DNA of 64,000 nucleotides from Polyangiaceae bacterium. GTDB lineage: Bacteria > Myxococcota_A > Polyangia > Polyangiales > Polyangiaceae. The notes beneath the pieces were generated by a model. That model did no database searches. It saw nothing but the letters and a program-made list of their open reading frames with translations, and had not been told where the DNA came from. The stretch is taken from contig CANJMI010000011.1 of assembly GCA_947475525.1 (NCBI GenBank), positions 1-64,000 of the forward strand. Direction: 5' to 3'. This document shows, in pieces, positions 47,252 to 58,900 of the stretch. Position 1 is the first letter of the stretch, and each line of letters begins with the position of its first letter. A program made the translations under genes and the position numbers.

Positions 47252-48126
47252 AGCGCGTCGACGTCGTCGTGCTCGGTCGCGGTAAGGTTGGGTGCACGCT
47301 GGCACGGGCATGGCGGGCGCGCGGATGGAAGGTCGCACTGCGCAAGGGGACTAGCCGAACGGTGCCACCGGCCGATCTTCTCGTGATGGCTGTTCCCGAT
47401 GGGGCGATTGAAGCGTGCGCGGTGCGTGTTGCCGAGTCGGCGGCATCGGCGGGCGTGACGGCGGCCGTCCATTGCGCGGGGGCGCTCTCGGCAGCGGCAC
47501 TCCGGGCGCTCGCGGGCCGGGGGATCCCCGTCGCGCAGATGCACCCGCTCGTATCGTTCGCTCGCCGCGGAGCCCGTTTGCCTGAACACGGGGCCGTGCT
47601 CGTCCAGGGGGATAGAGTCGCCGTCGCGCAGGCGAAGCGGGCGGTTCGTGTACTCGGCCTCGTCCCGATTTCAGGCCCGGTCGATCCAGGCGCGTACCAT
47701 GCGGCCGCGGCGCTTGTGTCGAACGGTGCGGTCGCGCTCGTAGCCGCGGCGGCAAACCTGCTCGTTGCGGCCGGCTTGCGTCGCTGCGATGCAGGAAAAT
47801 GGCTCGGCCCGCTGCTCGCGAGTACCGGGAACAATGTGACGTCGGAAGGGCTGCCAGGCGCCTTGACGGGTCCGGTCCGGCGCGGGGATGCCGCAACGGT
47901 CGCGCGGCATCGGGACGTCATCGCGGCGACATGCCCGGAGCAGCTCGCGCTCTTCCGTGAGCTCGTCGTCACGCAGCTCGATGTCGCACGTTTAATTCCC
48001 GCGGACGAGCGGGCTCCACGGGCCGCTCTTGAGGCCATCGCCACTCTGATGGCGACGTCCGGCGGGCTCACCGTCAGCGTTGGATCGGGGCGAAGAACGA
48101 AACCGGCGGCGCGTTCCCGGATTTAA
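47248..48126 (+). CDS. Rossmann-fold DUF2520 protein
   Basis: A 292-residue protein. An N-terminal NAD(P)-binding motif VVVLGRGKVGCTLARAW (residues 5-21) is followed by DLLVMAVPDGAIEACA and VHCAGALSA, and the C-terminal half (GPVDPGAYHAAAALVSNG, ALTGPVRRGDAATVARH) is a DUF2520 domain. Relatives are annotated as putative NADP oxidoreductases or pantothenate-pathway-like reductases; the reaction is unknown. It is translationally coupled to nadD by an ATGA overlap, so a link to NAD(P) supply is possible. Confidence 0.82.
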   Translation: MKRVDVVVLGRGKVGCTLARAWRARGWKVALRKGTSRTVPPADLLVMAVPDGAIEACAVRVAESAASAGVTAAVHCAGALSAAALRALAGRGIPVAQMHPLVSFARRGARLPEHGAVLVQGDRVAVAQAKRAVRVLGLVPISGPVDPGAYHAAAALVSNGAVALVAAAANLLVAAGLRRCDAGKWLGPLLASTGNNVTSEGLPGALTGPVRRGDAATVARHRDVIAATCPEQLALFRELVVTQLDVARLIPADERAPRAALEAIATLMATSGGLTVSVGSGRRTKPAARSRI

Positions 48127-48164
48127 CGTAAAGTGAAGGGGATCTTTCTTCGTGAGGCGCGCCG

Positions 48165-51100
48165 TTGACTTCGCATCGACTCGCATCCAACGCACCGACG
48201 ACCGAACGAGAGCCCGACATCGCTCGGCTCGATCCGTTTCTCGCGCTCGACGACCGACTGACCCTGCGCGAATCGAAGGGTGTCGTTTGGGTTGAAGCGC
48301 GGCCCGAGTCTTGGCCTGCGCTTGAGGCTCACGTCGCGAGGCGCTCGGAAGCCATCGGTCGGCGCGTCGTTCGCGCACGCCCGAGCGAAGGGCGCGGCGA
48401 ACCGTGGCGCGACATCGTGCTGATGCGCGGGGCTTTGGGCTCGCAGGATCCGCTCGCCGTAGCGCTCGCGTTGACTGCCGGCGCCGAAAATACAGTGTTC
48501 GTCGTTGCCGGTGCCAGGGCGACGGCGTGGGGGCGAGCGGTTGCCTGCGCGCTGAGTTCGGTGGCTCACTTGAACGTAGGCGTGCTCGTGATTGCACTCG
48601 AGCGCCCGGGTGGCGAAGCGGAACTCTCGCGGTGGGGCATGCCAACGTTTCTGGGCGATGAGGATGCCACCAGCGCCGACGTGCGGGTGTGCATCGACGA
48701 GCTGAGCGACCGGGCACGCCAGCGCTTTTGGGATGCCATCGTCGTGCACGAGTCATTCGCGGTCGCGCCGTTCGCAACGCGCATCGAAGAACTCGAAGAC
48801 GCGTGGCGTCGCGCGCGAGTCAATGTGCCGCCGCGGTCTGTCGCCGGAGCCGCCGGCGCGCAGCCGGTGGTCGCGGAAAAATTCGTGTCGGCTGACCCAT
48901 GGACGCGAATGTGCGCGGCGGAATCCGCGGCGCAGGAGGGCTGCGCTTCGGCCGCTTTGGCGCGGGCGCTCGAGGCTATCAGGGCTGCGACAGACGCTCA
49001 TCTGCGCTGCGACCTTTGGGCGCGGTGGGACGCGTGCCTCGCATGGCTCGAGCCGACGCCAGGGGCCGTTGAGCGCCTCGTCGCATCGGCCGAATTGGCG
49101 TTCGTATTTGGCGACAGCGAACGGGCCGAACGGTACGCGACCGAGGCGATGCGGCGCGAGGCGTCGCGCTTCGATGTGCTCGTGATTCGTGGGCGGGCGG
49201 CGACCGTGCGAGGCGATGTGGTCGATGCGACACTCCTGCTGCGGCGCGCAGTCCAGGTTGCGGAGACGATCGAGCACCAGGCTTGGGCTTCGGCGATGCT
49301 CGCTGAGACGCGTTACGTGGCGGGCGATCCAGCGGATGCGAGCGCGCACGCACAACGTGCACTGGACGCGCTGGGGCAAGCGAGGCCTGTGGCCGACGGA
49401 CGGCTTGGACCGTTGGCGACAGAGGCGCACCTCGCGGCACGCAACGTCTTCGGTAAACTTCTCCTAGCGAAGGAGTGTTGGACCGAAGCCGAGGAGCATT
49501 TTGCGATCGATGCTCTCGATGCGTCGATCGCGGGGCTCCTCGAGGAGGAGCTTCGAGCGCGGTTGAATCGCGCCGTGGCAGTGCTCTCGGACGGACGCCG
49601 CGACGAAGCTCGACGGCAGTTTTCAGAAGTCCTCGCGCAAGGTGCGGCGCTCGGCAATGAGCGAGCGAAGGCGTATGCAACCTCGAATCTTGCGGCGATT
49701 GCGATTCTCGAACATCGCTACGAGGATGCCCTCGATCTTTCCGAGAGGGCTATCGCCTTGCGCCGTCGAATGGGCGAACGCGTCCTTTTGGTGCTGCCGG
49801 TCACGAACCTGGCCGAGTTGCGGCTCCGCCTCGGACTGATCGACGAGGCCGCACAAGCGCTGCGCTTCGGCGTTCAAGCGTGCGGTGACGCGTTGCCGTT
49901 ATCGCGCCGTGCGTATTTTTCCAAAATGGTTGCGCTGATTCGGCTCGAGCGTGGCGAGCTCGTCGAGGCGGCTCGTGAACTCGCGTTGGCGCGCGCAGGT
50001 GCCATGGCCGCCGCAGATTCGGGTCTGCTCGGACAGATCGAGAGGATCGCCGCTCGAATCGCACTCGAGGACGGGGACGTGGTCGCGGCGCGGCGGGCGC
50101 TCGACGCCGCGGCGCCGTGCCGTAACACCCCGAGCGGCCGCGCTGAAGTGGCTTGGCTCGAGGCCGAGCTCGCGCGTGCGCTGGGCGAGCCGGATGCGTT
50201 AACGCGGGTCGCGCTTGCGGCCACGCTCGCCGAACGCGCCGATGATGCCGAACTCTTACGTGAGATTTACGTTTTGCGTTCGCAGCTCGAACTCGCTTCG
50301 GGTGATGCCGCACGGGCGCGAGACAGCCTCCTCCGCGCTGCGTCGGAGCGCGACCGCGTTGCTGCGGCGTTGTCGCAGGAGCGGGGGCGCAGCTACCGTG
50401 CGCGGGGCCGCGTCGCCTTGGTGGATGACTTGCTCGCCGCGCTAGACGGCGCACGAACATCGACCGCGCCCGCCTGCACCGCGTTGCCGGGTACCCGCTC
50501 GAAGGAGGCACGCCCGCTGATTGGCGACTCCGCCGCAATACGAGGTCTCCTGTCGGCAGTCGCGCGTGTCGCACGAACGAACGCCACGGTGCTCGTGTGC
50601 GGGCCCACCGGCTCCGGCAAAGAACTCGTCGCGGAGGCGATCCATGCCGCGAGTGCCCGAGCACGTGGGCCGCTCGTGACGGTCAACTGCGCGGCGCTCG
50701 TCGACACGCTGCTGTTGAGTGAGCTCTTCGGGCACGAACGCGGGGCGTACACCGGAGCGATGACGCGGCGGCTAGGGCGCTTTGAGCTTGCCGCTGGCGG
50801 CACCCTTTTTCTCGATGAAATCGGCGATATTTCGCCTCGCACGCAAGCGGCGCTGCTGCGCGTGCTTCAGGACGGGACGTTCGAGCGGGTCGGCGGGAGC
50901 GCGCAGCTTCAGTGCGACGTGCGAGTCGTGTGCGCAACCCACCGCGATTTGCGTGCGTCCGTCGCGCGCGGGGAATTTCGAGAGGATCTCTACTTCCGAT
51001 TGTGCGGCGTCGCGCTCGATGTGCCACCTCTGCGCGATAGGCTCGATGACCTCCCGGCACTTTGCACCCACCTCCTCGCGCGGGTCGCCGCGTCGGCAGG

Positions 51101-51608
51101 CGTTCCGGTACGCCCATTGACGAGCGACGCGCTCGCGCTCCTTGCCCAACACGACTGGCCGGGGAATGTCCGCGAGCTCGAGAACGTCCTGCGGGCGGTT
51201 GTCGTCCTCGGGTGCGGCCCACGCGTGGATGCCGCCGACCTCATCGAGTTCATGCCTGGGCGCAAGCCCATTGCGGTGTTGCCCTCCGCGCTTTTGGGCG
51301 CGACCGGGGGCCCGACTTCTGGCGATGCCGAGTTCAATTCCAAGTCACGCGGGGCGGCTTGCGATCCGTCTCCCACTTTCGCGAGCGGCTATAGCTCGGC
51401 GGATGTCGTGTATGCGGAGATTCGGAATGGAACGGGTCTCGCCGACATCAAGCGCAAACTCGAGCGCGATTGCATCACACGCGCCCTCGTCGAGGCGGGG
51501 GGCAACATCACCCACGCGGCGGAGTTGCTCGGGATGAAGCGGCCGCGTTTATCCCAGTTGGTCAAAGAGTACCGCCTTGCGGTCATGTTGGAGGAGTCGA
51601 CCGGATGA
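48165..51608 (+). CDS. Large TPR sigma54-dependent transcription activator without receiver domain
   Basis: A 1147-residue protein. Residues 1-230 are an unrecognised alpha/beta domain, about 230-760 are helical TPR-like repeats (e.g. [31 protein letters not shown]). The AAA+ domain has Walker A GPTGSGKE near 812, the sigma54-contacting GAYTGA near 860 (a Tyr variant of GAFTGA), and [10 protein letters not shown] Fis-type helix-turn-helix lies at 1105-1130 ([22 protein letters not shown]). The TTG start at 48165 has GAGG upstream. It lacks a receiver domain, so input likely comes through the TPR region or its neighbours, a small lipoprotein and a histidine kinase. Confidence 0.85.
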   Translation: MTSHRLASNAPTTEREPDIARLDPFLALDDRLTLRESKGVVWVEARPESWPALEAHVARRSEAIGRRVVRARPSEGRGEPWRDIVLMRGALGSQDPLAVALALTAGAENTVFVVAGARATAWGRAVACALSSVAHLNVGVLVIALERPGGEAELSRWGMPTFLGDEDATSADVRVCIDELSDRARQRFWDAIVVHESFAVAPFATRIEELEDAWRRARVNVPPRSVAGAAGAQPVVAEKFVSADPWTRMCAAESAAQEGCASAALARALEAIRAATDAHLRCDLWARWDACLAWLEPTPGAVERLVASAELAFVFGDSERAERYATEAMRREASRFDVLVIRGRAATVRGDVVDATLLLRRAVQVAETIEHQAWASAMLAETRYVAGDPADASAHAQRALDALGQARPVADGRLGPLATEAHLAARNVFGKLLLAKECWTEAEEHFAIDALDASIAGLLEEELRARLNRAVAVLSDGRRDEARRQFSEVLAQGAALGNERAKAYATSNLAAIAILEHRYEDALDLSERAIALRRRMGERVLLVLPVTNLAELRLRLGLIDEAAQALRFGVQACGDALPLSRRAYFSKMVALIRLERGELVEAARELALARAGAMAAADSGLLGQIERIAARIALEDGDVVAARRALDAAAPCRNTPSGRAEVAWLEAELARALGEPDALTRVALAATLAERADDAELLREIYVLRSQLELASGDAARARDSLLRAASERDRVAAALSQERGRSYRARGRVALVDDLLAALDGARTSTAPACTALPGTRSKEARPLIGDSAAIRGLLSAVARVARTNATVLVCGPTGSGKELVAEAIHAASARARGPLVTVNCAALVDTLLLSELFGHERGAYTGAMTRRLGRFELAAGGTLFLDEIGDISPRTQAALLRVLQDGTFERVGGSAQLQCDVRVVCATHRDLRASVARGEFREDLYFRLCGVALDVPPLRDRLDDLPALCTHLLARVAASAGVPVRPLTSDALALLAQHDWPGNVRELENVLRAVVVLGCGPRVDAADLIEFMPGRKPIAVLPSALLGATGGPTSGDAEFNSKSRGAACDPSPTFASGYSSADVVYAEIRNGTGLADIKRKLERDCITRALVEAGGNITHAAELLGMKRPRLSQLVKEYRLAVMLEESTG

Positions 51609-51910
51609 GGCCCAAGATCACGGTGCTCGGCAGGTGTGTGTTCGTTCTCGCGTTCGCGATGGCCTCTGGCTGCGGGGGTGGGACAATCGAACAGCCTCAA
51701 GAGCGGGTAGGGACGCGCGACGTCGACCTCCTCGTGGAGAGTGACGCACAGCCTCCCGAGGACGACGACCCGGCCGGTCCGGCAGGCTCGTCCGGCGAGC
51801 CGACGCTCGAGACCGACGCGCCATTCGATGCTCGCGTGACGGATCCGGATCCCGAGCCGTGGCATGGCGTCGATGGCGTCGACGAAACCACGCCGACGCG
51901 GCACGACTGA
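51605..51910 (+). CDS. Small acidic lipoprotein
   Basis: A 101-residue lipoprotein starting at the ATG at 51605, which overlaps the activator stop (ATGA). [15 protein letters not shown] gives a signal and lipobox; the mature part is acidic and Pro-rich ([17 protein letters not shown]). No family was recognised. Lying between a sigma54 activator and a membrane kinase, it may be a signalling accessory, but that is only inferred from position. Confidence 0.6.
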   Translation: MRPKITVLGRCVFVLAFAMASGCGGGTIEQPQERVGTRDVDLLVESDAQPPEDDDPAGPAGSSGEPTLETDAPFDARVTDPDPEPWHGVDGVDETTPTRHD

Positions 51911-51917
51911 GCACGCT

Positions 51918-54137
51918 ATGGATCTCGCGTTCGACTTGCGTCTCCGTACGACGCTCGTTTGCGGGGCGCTCGCCCTAGCGATCGCGGCGAGTGCCGTCCT
52001 TCGCACGGGTGTGAGCAAGCGGCACGTGCTCTTCGCGGCGTTCGCGGCAGATATCGGACTTTGGTATCTCTCGCAGTCGCTCTTCGGATTGTATCGAGTG
52101 CCTATTCTCGCGCGCATGCGCGTGGCGCTCCCGGTGCTGTTGCCGGTGCTCGCGGTCAACTTGTTCGAGGCGCTCGTGGCCGAGGAGGGCCGAGGAGGCT
52201 CCCACGCACGGGCGGGAAAAGTGACGCTGCTGCTGGCATTGCCAACGCTGGTGCTGGTGTCCAGTCCGTACAACGAGCTGTCGTGGGTCCGCGGCGCTCT
52301 GCTTCTTTACGCCTGCGCGATGGTGGTGTGGGGCTTGGTTGAGCTGTCGCGCCGCGGACGCACGAGTCGCTCGCGCGCGGTGCAGCGGCGCGTGCGATTT
52401 CTCGTCGTGATCGCCGCCTGCGCGGGCTTCTTCACCGTCGTCGATCTGGGTTGGGTGCTCGGCTACACGAGCGGGTATCAACCGCCTCCGGTTGGAGTGG
52501 TCCTCTCCGTGGTGTTCCTCTTCGTGCTTGCGCAGGGGCTGCGTCATGAGCGCCTGCTCGACCTTTATGAAATGTTCGGGCGCCTGGTCGTAGCGACGGC
52601 GGTCGCCTTCCTAATCGCCGGACTTTTTTACGTACTCATCACGGTCGTCGGTCAGTTCAACACGATGTGGCTGAACGCGATCGTCGTCGCGATCGTGGTT
52701 CTCGTCCTCTTCAATCCACTGCGAGATTGGACGGAGCTGCAGGTTCAACGGTACGTGCTGCGCGAGCGCCGCAAGCTCGAGGACTCCCTCGCCGATGCGC
52801 GCCGTCGACTCGCGCACACCCTCGAAGTCGATGATCTCTCCGATGTTGTCATGCGGGCGCTCGAGGAATCGCGCAGCGTGACGACGGCGGCGCTCTACTT
52901 CCTTACCGACGATGGCTCCATGCTCGACAGCCGCGCGGGTTTCGGGAGCAAGTTGCCTTCGCTCATCGATGTCGCATCGGCGAGTGCGCTCCTCGACCAG
53001 CTTCACCTGACGCCGGTCGTACTCGAGCAGCTCGAGCGCGATGTTCGCGAGGGGCGTCCCCAACCTCGAAAGCACGTACCCGGCGAGGCCGTGCTCGCGG
53101 CGGCAGCTGTGCTCGGACCGCTGTCGCAACAGGCGGTCGTGCTCGGCGTACGCGCCGAGGAGGGGGAGCTTGTCGGCGTGCTGGTACTCGCCGATGAACG
53201 CATCGGGGACGCTTTCAGCCCCGAGGACATCGCACTTTTCGAGCAGCTCACCGCCCACGTCGGCGTCAAGGTTGTCAGCTCTCGCGTGTACGCGAAGATG
53301 AAGGAGCGCGATCGTCTGGCGGTGCTCGGACAGATGGCTGCGGGGCTCGCCCACGAGATCCGCAATCCGCTCGGCGCCATAAAAGGGGCGGCGCAGTTGC
53401 TCGGTGAGTCGAGCCCGGATGGGCGCGAACCGGATGCGGCGGCGCGCGAGTTTATCGGCATCATTCTCGAGGAGGTCGAGCGGCTCGATGGCGTGGTCGG
53501 CTCGGTGCTCGACCTCGCGCGCGAGAGTCCTGGCGCGGTGGCGCCCATTGACATCAACACCGTCGTGCGGCGGACGATTCAGGTCCTCGGCGTGGAGTGG
53601 GCGAGCGTGGATCTGACGGTGGAGGATGATCTGGCGGAGGACCTACCAAGGGTTTCCGTCGCATCTGAACAGCTCCGGCAAGTTCTGATGAACCTCCTTC
53701 GAAATGCCGCGCAGGCTGTCGGCGGACCAGGCAAGGTCGTCGTCCGGTCGCGCCTGCGCAAGCGTGACCGCGCGCACGCCGTCGAGGACGGTGGGGCCAA
53801 GCTCGTGGCTGAACGGTTCGTGGTCATCAGCGTCACCGACGATGGGCCCGGGATCCCCCAGTCGGTGTTGAAAAAGCTGTTTTTGCCGTTTTTTACAACA
53901 AAAGAGCACGGGACCGGCCTCGGGCTCGCGATCTGCCAACGCATCGTTCAGGGCGTAGGCGGCCGCATCGACGTGCGAACGCGCGAGGGGGAGGGCACGA
54001 CCTTTGACGTCGTGTTGCCGGCGGCGATGGAGGCGTTGGGGACGCCACAGCCGGCTCCGGTCTCGGAGCGCGTGCCGACAGATGACGTCCGCCTCAGGCG
54101 CGCACTTGACCCTCATCCGCTTCGCCAACTACGCTGA
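51918..54137 (+). CDS. Membrane histidine kinase with GAF domain
   Basis: A 739-residue sensor kinase. About eight hydrophobic helices cover residues 10-275, then a coiled linker, a GAF-like domain (about 290-455), the phospho-acceptor H479 in GLAHEIRNPLGAIKGA, and an HATPase domain with N box MNLLRNAAQAV, G1 TDDGPGIP and G2 HGTGLGLAI. The H-box is NtrB-like. The ATG at 51918 gives the first helix directly. No response regulator lies next to it, and the upstream sigma54 activator lacks a receiver domain. It starts 7 bases after the small lipoprotein stop. Confidence 0.88.
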   Translation: MDLAFDLRLRTTLVCGALALAIAASAVLRTGVSKRHVLFAAFAADIGLWYLSQSLFGLYRVPILARMRVALPVLLPVLAVNLFEALVAEEGRGGSHARAGKVTLLLALPTLVLVSSPYNELSWVRGALLLYACAMVVWGLVELSRRGRTSRSRAVQRRVRFLVVIAACAGFFTVVDLGWVLGYTSGYQPPPVGVVLSVVFLFVLAQGLRHERLLDLYEMFGRLVVATAVAFLIAGLFYVLITVVGQFNTMWLNAIVVAIVVLVLFNPLRDWTELQVQRYVLRERRKLEDSLADARRRLAHTLEVDDLSDVVMRALEESRSVTTAALYFLTDDGSMLDSRAGFGSKLPSLIDVASASALLDQLHLTPVVLEQLERDVREGRPQPRKHVPGEAVLAAAAVLGPLSQQAVVLGVRAEEGELVGVLVLADERIGDAFSPEDIALFEQLTAHVGVKVVSSRVYAKMKERDRLAVLGQMAAGLAHEIRNPLGAIKGAAQLLGESSPDGREPDAAAREFIGIILEEVERLDGVVGSVLDLARESPGAVAPIDINTVVRRTIQVLGVEWASVDLTVEDDLAEDLPRVSVASEQLRQVLMNLLRNAAQAVGGPGKVVVRSRLRKRDRAHAVEDGGAKLVAERFVVISVTDDGPGIPQSVLKKLFLPFFTTKEHGTGLGLAICQRIVQGVGGRIDVRTREGEGTTFDVVLPAAMEALGTPQPAPVSERVPTDDVRLRRALDPHPLRQLR

Positions 54138-54175
54138 CGCTGGCTGTGCGCCGTGCGCCGGTCGGAGGATCGACT

Positions 54176-55081
54176 TTGGGCGAGCGCTTTCACTCCCTGC
54201 GATTTTTGACCGGCAAGTCTCAGGGAAATGAGCTCGCCATTCCGGACCCGTCGGCGCTCGTTGTCGGGCGTTCGGGCAATGCCGGCGTCATCCTCCTCGA
54301 TGGAATGGTTTCGCGGACGCACGCGCGCTTTAGCTTGAACGCGGGCTCGATGACCGTCGAAGATCTCGGCTCGGCGAACGGCACGTTCGTCAACGGGCAG
54401 AAAATTCGGACGCTCGTTTCGCTCAAGCCTGGCGATCGCATTCTGCTCGGCGCGACCATCTTGAAGTTGTCTTCGGCTGCGGTGTCGGCCGGCACCGAGC
54501 CCACCATCGAGGTGACGGAGGAGGTCCCTGCGCGCGAGCCCGGTGACCTGTCGGGAGACCTCTCTGAAGTCTCCGTAGTGAAGCTCCTCGAGACGTATGC
54601 TCTCGCAACTTCGGACGTCTTTCTCGACCTGCGCTTCGACGGCGTGGCGGGCTTCATCGCCGTCTACCGCGGCCGCATTTGGGACTGCGGACTCGATTCG
54701 CTCCCCGCGGCCCCGCCGCTCAAGACGCTCCTGCGGATGCTCAATGCCGCGCGCGGTGAATACTACGTGCGGCCTGGTGGTCCTCCAGAATCGCGACGCG
54801 TCGATTTGGACATCGCAGCACTCCTGGTTGAGGCAAAGCGGGGGATGGATGAGCTCGACATCCTGCGTCAGCGCCTCCCCGATGTCGGAGCTTCGCTGGT
54901 CTTGTCACGCCCCCTCGTCGCGCCGCTGGTCGCTCTCGATGAGACAGACCTCTCCCTCGTGCAGTTGTCCCACAACCTTGGCGGCGTGGAGCGAATCCTC
55001 GATCAGTCGCGGCTCACCGATGTCGAAGCCGTGCGCCGACTTCTCGGGCTGATCGATCGCGGCTATCTGCGCAAGGGGTAA
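54176..55081 (+). CDS. FHA-DUF4388 protein
   Basis: A 301-residue protein. Residues 5-95 are an FHA domain: VVGRSGNAGVILLDGMVSRTHARF and DLGSANGTFVNGQKI carry the phosphothreonine-binding Gly-Arg, Ser-x-x-His and Asn-Gly residues. From about 118 a DUF4388 (PATAN-like) domain follows (GDLSGDLSEVSVVKLLETYA, GFIAVYRGRIWDC). The TTG at 54176 is chosen over the GTG at 54146 because GGAGGA lies six bases upstream. FHA-DUF4388 combinations are common in myxobacterial signalling, downstream of Ser/Thr kinases. Confidence 0.85.
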   Translation: MGERFHSLRFLTGKSQGNELAIPDPSALVVGRSGNAGVILLDGMVSRTHARFSLNAGSMTVEDLGSANGTFVNGQKIRTLVSLKPGDRILLGATILKLSSAAVSAGTEPTIEVTEEVPAREPGDLSGDLSEVSVVKLLETYALATSDVFLDLRFDGVAGFIAVYRGRIWDCGLDSLPAAPPLKTLLRMLNAARGEYYVRPGGPPESRRVDLDIAALLVEAKRGMDELDILRQRLPDVGASLVLSRPLVAPLVALDETDLSLVQLSHNLGGVERILDQSRLTDVEAVRRLLGLIDRGYLRKG

Positions 55082-55116
55082 GGCGGTTGACGCCAGGGCG
55101 CTCTCTGATGGGCGCG

Positions 55117-55755
55117 TCACGGCTCGGCGGGTGTCGCGGCCGACGTTCGGATGCGGTCGAGCAGCGCGAGGTAGTCTGCGCGCGTGACTTCGACGCAATC
55201 GCCTTCTCCTCCTACAAGCCCGAGGGCGAGGTCCTCGTCCCGTGCCTCGGCGAGCGTGCCGATCTCAAGTAGCGAAGGGCTGCCTCGCAGCGTCATGCGG
55301 GCGCGCACGGACAGACGACGCTCGCGCCAAGCCCCAAGTCGCCCGCTGTAGACGTCGACCATCCGCTCCGAGACTTCCGCCCCGGGGAGGACGACGCTTT
55401 GTCCGTAGCCTCGACCCCAGAGACGTAGCTCGCCACTCGCGGTGACGTCGAGGGTGATGCCCCGCGCGTGCTGGCCGCCACGCCGATGCCGGTGGGTGAG
55501 CGACCATGTCAACGCCCCCGGCAACACGAGCCCGAGGAGCAGGGCGATGGCTGCTCGCTCGCCGCGGTGCCCTTCCATGATCAGCTGCTGGGCGTCGGTG
55601 CCGCGATCCCGCTCGGGAATCACTGGTCGCCGAAACGCTGAAACGACGACGGCTGCAAAGAGGCAGGCGCACCACAGCGCGAACACCTTCACCTGCCGAC
55701 CGGTCTCGCCCGGTACGTCGAGCTCGGCTCGCACCTCCAGTACGACTTCGGACAT
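55117..55755 (-). CDS. Membrane protein of unknown function
   Basis: A 212-residue protein with two hydrophobic helices (VFALWCACLFAAVVVSAF and AAIALLLGLVLPGALTWSL) separated by a charged loop, then a soluble domain of about 115 residues (LDVTASGELRLWGRGYG, GRLGAWRERRLSVRARM, ALLDRIRTS). The start at 55755 (MSEVVLEVRAEL) is preferred; the longer frame lacks any ribosome site and crosses a terminator. Not assigned to a family. It lies convergent to the FHA gene. Confidence 0.6.
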   Translation of the reverse strand: MSEVVLEVRAELDVPGETGRQVKVFALWCACLFAAVVVSAFRRPVIPERDRGTDAQQLIMEGHRGERAAIALLLGLVLPGALTWSLTHRHRRGGQHARGITLDVTASGELRLWGRGYGQSVVLPGAEVSERMVDVYSGRLGAWRERRLSVRARMTLRGSPSLLEIGTLAEARDEDLALGLVGGEGDCVEVTRADYLALLDRIRTSAATPAEP

Positions 55756-55857
55756 CCAGCATCCGATAGCATCGACCCCCCCCGCGTTCCAACGGTAACG
55801 GTCACGCTCTTGCGCCGACCGCGCGCGTACCGCGAGGCAGCCTGCCCAGGTGGGCCT

Positions 55858-55897
55858 ACAAAAAGCGAAAGGCCCAGTCCTTATCGGACCAGGCCTT
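55858..55897 (-). terminator. Intrinsic terminator of the metalloprotease gene
   Basis: On the minus strand AAGGCC and GTCC pair with GGAC and GGCCTT around a 2x2 internal loop, followed by TCGCTTTTTG. It lies about 30 bases beyond the stop at 55925. Confidence 0.7.
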
Positions 55898-55924
55898 CCT
55901 AGTGACGAACCCAGCGTCAGAGCA

Positions 55925-58900
55925 TCAGTTGTAGATGCCCTTTTCGCCGAGCGGGAACTGCCAGAAGCGGTGCCCTGCCTTGCGGAGGTAATCCACAACG
56001 GACACGTAGCGCGTTAGGTCGGCGCACGCTCCGTTGTCCTCGCATTTGCAGCCCGTGTTGTCGGTGGCGCTGCAGTCTTCCGGCAGAGGACCCGACGCCG
56101 ACTTCTTCGTCGGATCGAATTTCACGAGCGGCTGGTTGTTGCTGTAGACGGGCAAGTACCAGTCCGGCTTTCCGTCGTCGTCGAGGTCCGGTCCTTCCGT
56201 CGTATCGTAGGCCTTGACGAGCAGTTCGTTCGCCCACTCGAGCACGCGAGCCGAGACGCCCTTCTGGACGATCTTTGCGGGCGAGACGTGAGTCAGCGAT
56301 TCTTTTCCGAACGTCTGGGCGACCCAGATGCGGCCAGCCGGATCGTGGAACTCGATGCGATTCGGGATTTGGGGATCCGAATCACTGCCGTACTGCCAGA
56401 GCTTCATCATGTCGACCCAGTCTTGTTTCTGGTTCTCCGGGATGTAGATCATCGTGTACGCGATCAGGAACTTCTGCTGTTCCCAGCCGACTTCGCTGTC
56501 GAGTGGGATGACCTTCGCAGGAGCCGCCGAACCAAACTCGCTCGGGTTTCCGGGAGCGGTGCACAATGCCGTGCCCTCTGCCGGGAAGCAGAGCTTCGTT
56601 TCGGGAGTCCACCACTGGACGTGACCAAGCGAGCCCTTCGGCCACTTGTTGCCGTCCTTGTCCTGTTCGACAAGGATCTTGCCAGCCGCATCCGCAGCCA
56701 CGCCCCAACCCTTCACGGCAGCGTCGCCCGTGAGCATGTTGGCGACGAAGCGGCGGTAGCCATCCTGGAACAGGTCGGCAAGCGACACGGCGCGGTAGCG
56801 CGAATCCAGGAAGTCCGTACGCGACGAGCTGATGAAGTTGTCGGCCGATTCCGCCATCAGGTAGGGGACCGACACCTTGTCGTAGTACGAGCCGGCGTTG
56901 ATCGTGTACTCCGAGTCGTACTCGCCCTTGGTTTCAGCAAGTCGGTTTTCGAGCAACTTGCCGTTGTAGGTGACCGTTCCGAAAGCACCGAGGCTGGCCC
57001 CGTCCGGAATGGCGATTTCGCGAGGAACCGTCGCGTAGGCGTCATCCTCCGAGACGAGCACGCCGTTCACGCGGCCATGCCAACCGACCTGGGGTCGGGC
57101 GAACATACGCGTGAAGTGATCGAACACTTCGCTCGATGCCAGCAGCTGGTCGGCGAACGACTCAGCACCAAGGTAACCCCACAGGCTTGTGAAGTTGTAG
57201 CCCTGCTCCTTCGCGAAGTCCTTGTAGATGTTCTTCAGAAGAGCGAGGCCCTTCGCGCCGTCACGAGCCTTCTCGTTGTAGCGACCCAGGATTCGACCCG
57301 AGGCGGCACGCACGCTGAAGGTGTTTCGGTTGCGACGGTAGTCGTCGAAGATGTGGTTGGTTTCCTGCTGTGAGAGGAAGAAGTCGAACACCTCGTAGTT
57401 GTCGGCACCGTTGTCGTGGCGGTAGACCGCCGCGTTGCCAAGGTCGGCCCAACGATCGGTCGCGAAGCCGTAAGGCACCCGCACGTGTTTGGTCGAGTCT
57501 TGGACTGCCGGACCACCGCGGTAGTAGGCATCCGGCGAGCCGAGCGTCTGAGTGAGCTCCTGCTTGTTCGGGGCACGCAGACCCTTCCACTGAACGTAGT
57601 CGACCTGTTGCTGGCGGCACTTGGTTGCCTTGCCGCCGACGGTCACGATCAAACCGTCGAGCATCGGATCCCAGACGCCCTGGGCCGCCTCGTCCCACGA
57701 CGCGGGTCGCCATGCGTTGACGTCGGTCACGTCCGCGCAGCCGGAGATCAGGTCGTAGTTCTTCTGGTATTGGGAATAGTGGATGGGGGCTCCGTCGTAC
57801 TGCGGGCGGAAGCCGAGCAGACCGCCGAAGTTGTCCATCTTCTCGAGCATCCACTTCGAGCGTGCCTTGCCGAGCTTGTAGCTCTCGTCGGCGAAGACCG
57901 CGACGTTGTCACCGTAGAACATACGGTGAGCGGCGAAGTCGTAGGTACCGAGGCCGAGCATGTCTTGGGTGTACTCGCCCGCGTAATCCATCACCGAAGA
58001 ATGCATCCACATCCAAATGAGGTTGTCTTTCTCCTCCTTGGTGGTGGGGTCGAAATAACGCGGACCGACGCAGCCGCCGCTGGCGTCGTAGTCGGTGCAC
58101 GCGGTCTTGTTTTTGCCGTCCGAGGTGCGGAGCTGCCAGTACTGCGGGCGGTAGTGGAGCGCGTCCGAGGAGCTCACGAAGTTGTGGCGCTCGCCGACCG
58201 AGTGCCCCATCTCATGAACGATGACCGCGTAGTGTGCGCGTTGCGCGATGTACTTGCGCATTGCGTCGGCACGGTTCGCCTTGAACTGCACCGCGTTGAT
58301 CGTTTCATCGCTCGGCGAGGTGCCGAACTTGCCCCAGGTGTACTTGCAGCCGGCGCCTTCCTTGACCGCGCAGGCGTTCTCGAACTTGCGCTCGAGGATG
58401 TCGGCGAGACCGGTGAGAGACATCGGTGCCGGCGCCTCATTGATCATGCACATGCCGCGTTGAGCGAGCCCGTTTTGCAGCATGTTCTGCATCTGACGGG
58501 TGCGCTGCGGCGACATGCCACGGAGCGGCGACGCTCGATCGAGAACCGAGCCGTTGAGGGGCATGCCCTCGACGCCAGCGATTCGCTGCATTTGAGCGGT
58601 CATCAGCTCGGCCTCCTCGGGGGTGCCGAGAGCCGCGTTGCGGGTTGCATCGTACATCGCCGCGTGAGTCCCCACCGCATCGGCCGAGGCCATCACGCCA
58701 GTGACTTGGTTCGTCAGGTGGCGGATTTTCTCGTCGAGCACCTTGTCGGGCTGCTGACGCATCTTGGCGATTTCTTCCGCAGGAAGCTGCGTGAAGTCGC
58801 CAATGCGCTTGTCGAGTTCCTTGCGGGTGACGCGCGAGGCCATGCCCTGGCCACCGGCGGCAGCTTCGGCCGTCTGCGCCCAGTCGCGGATGAACGTGCC

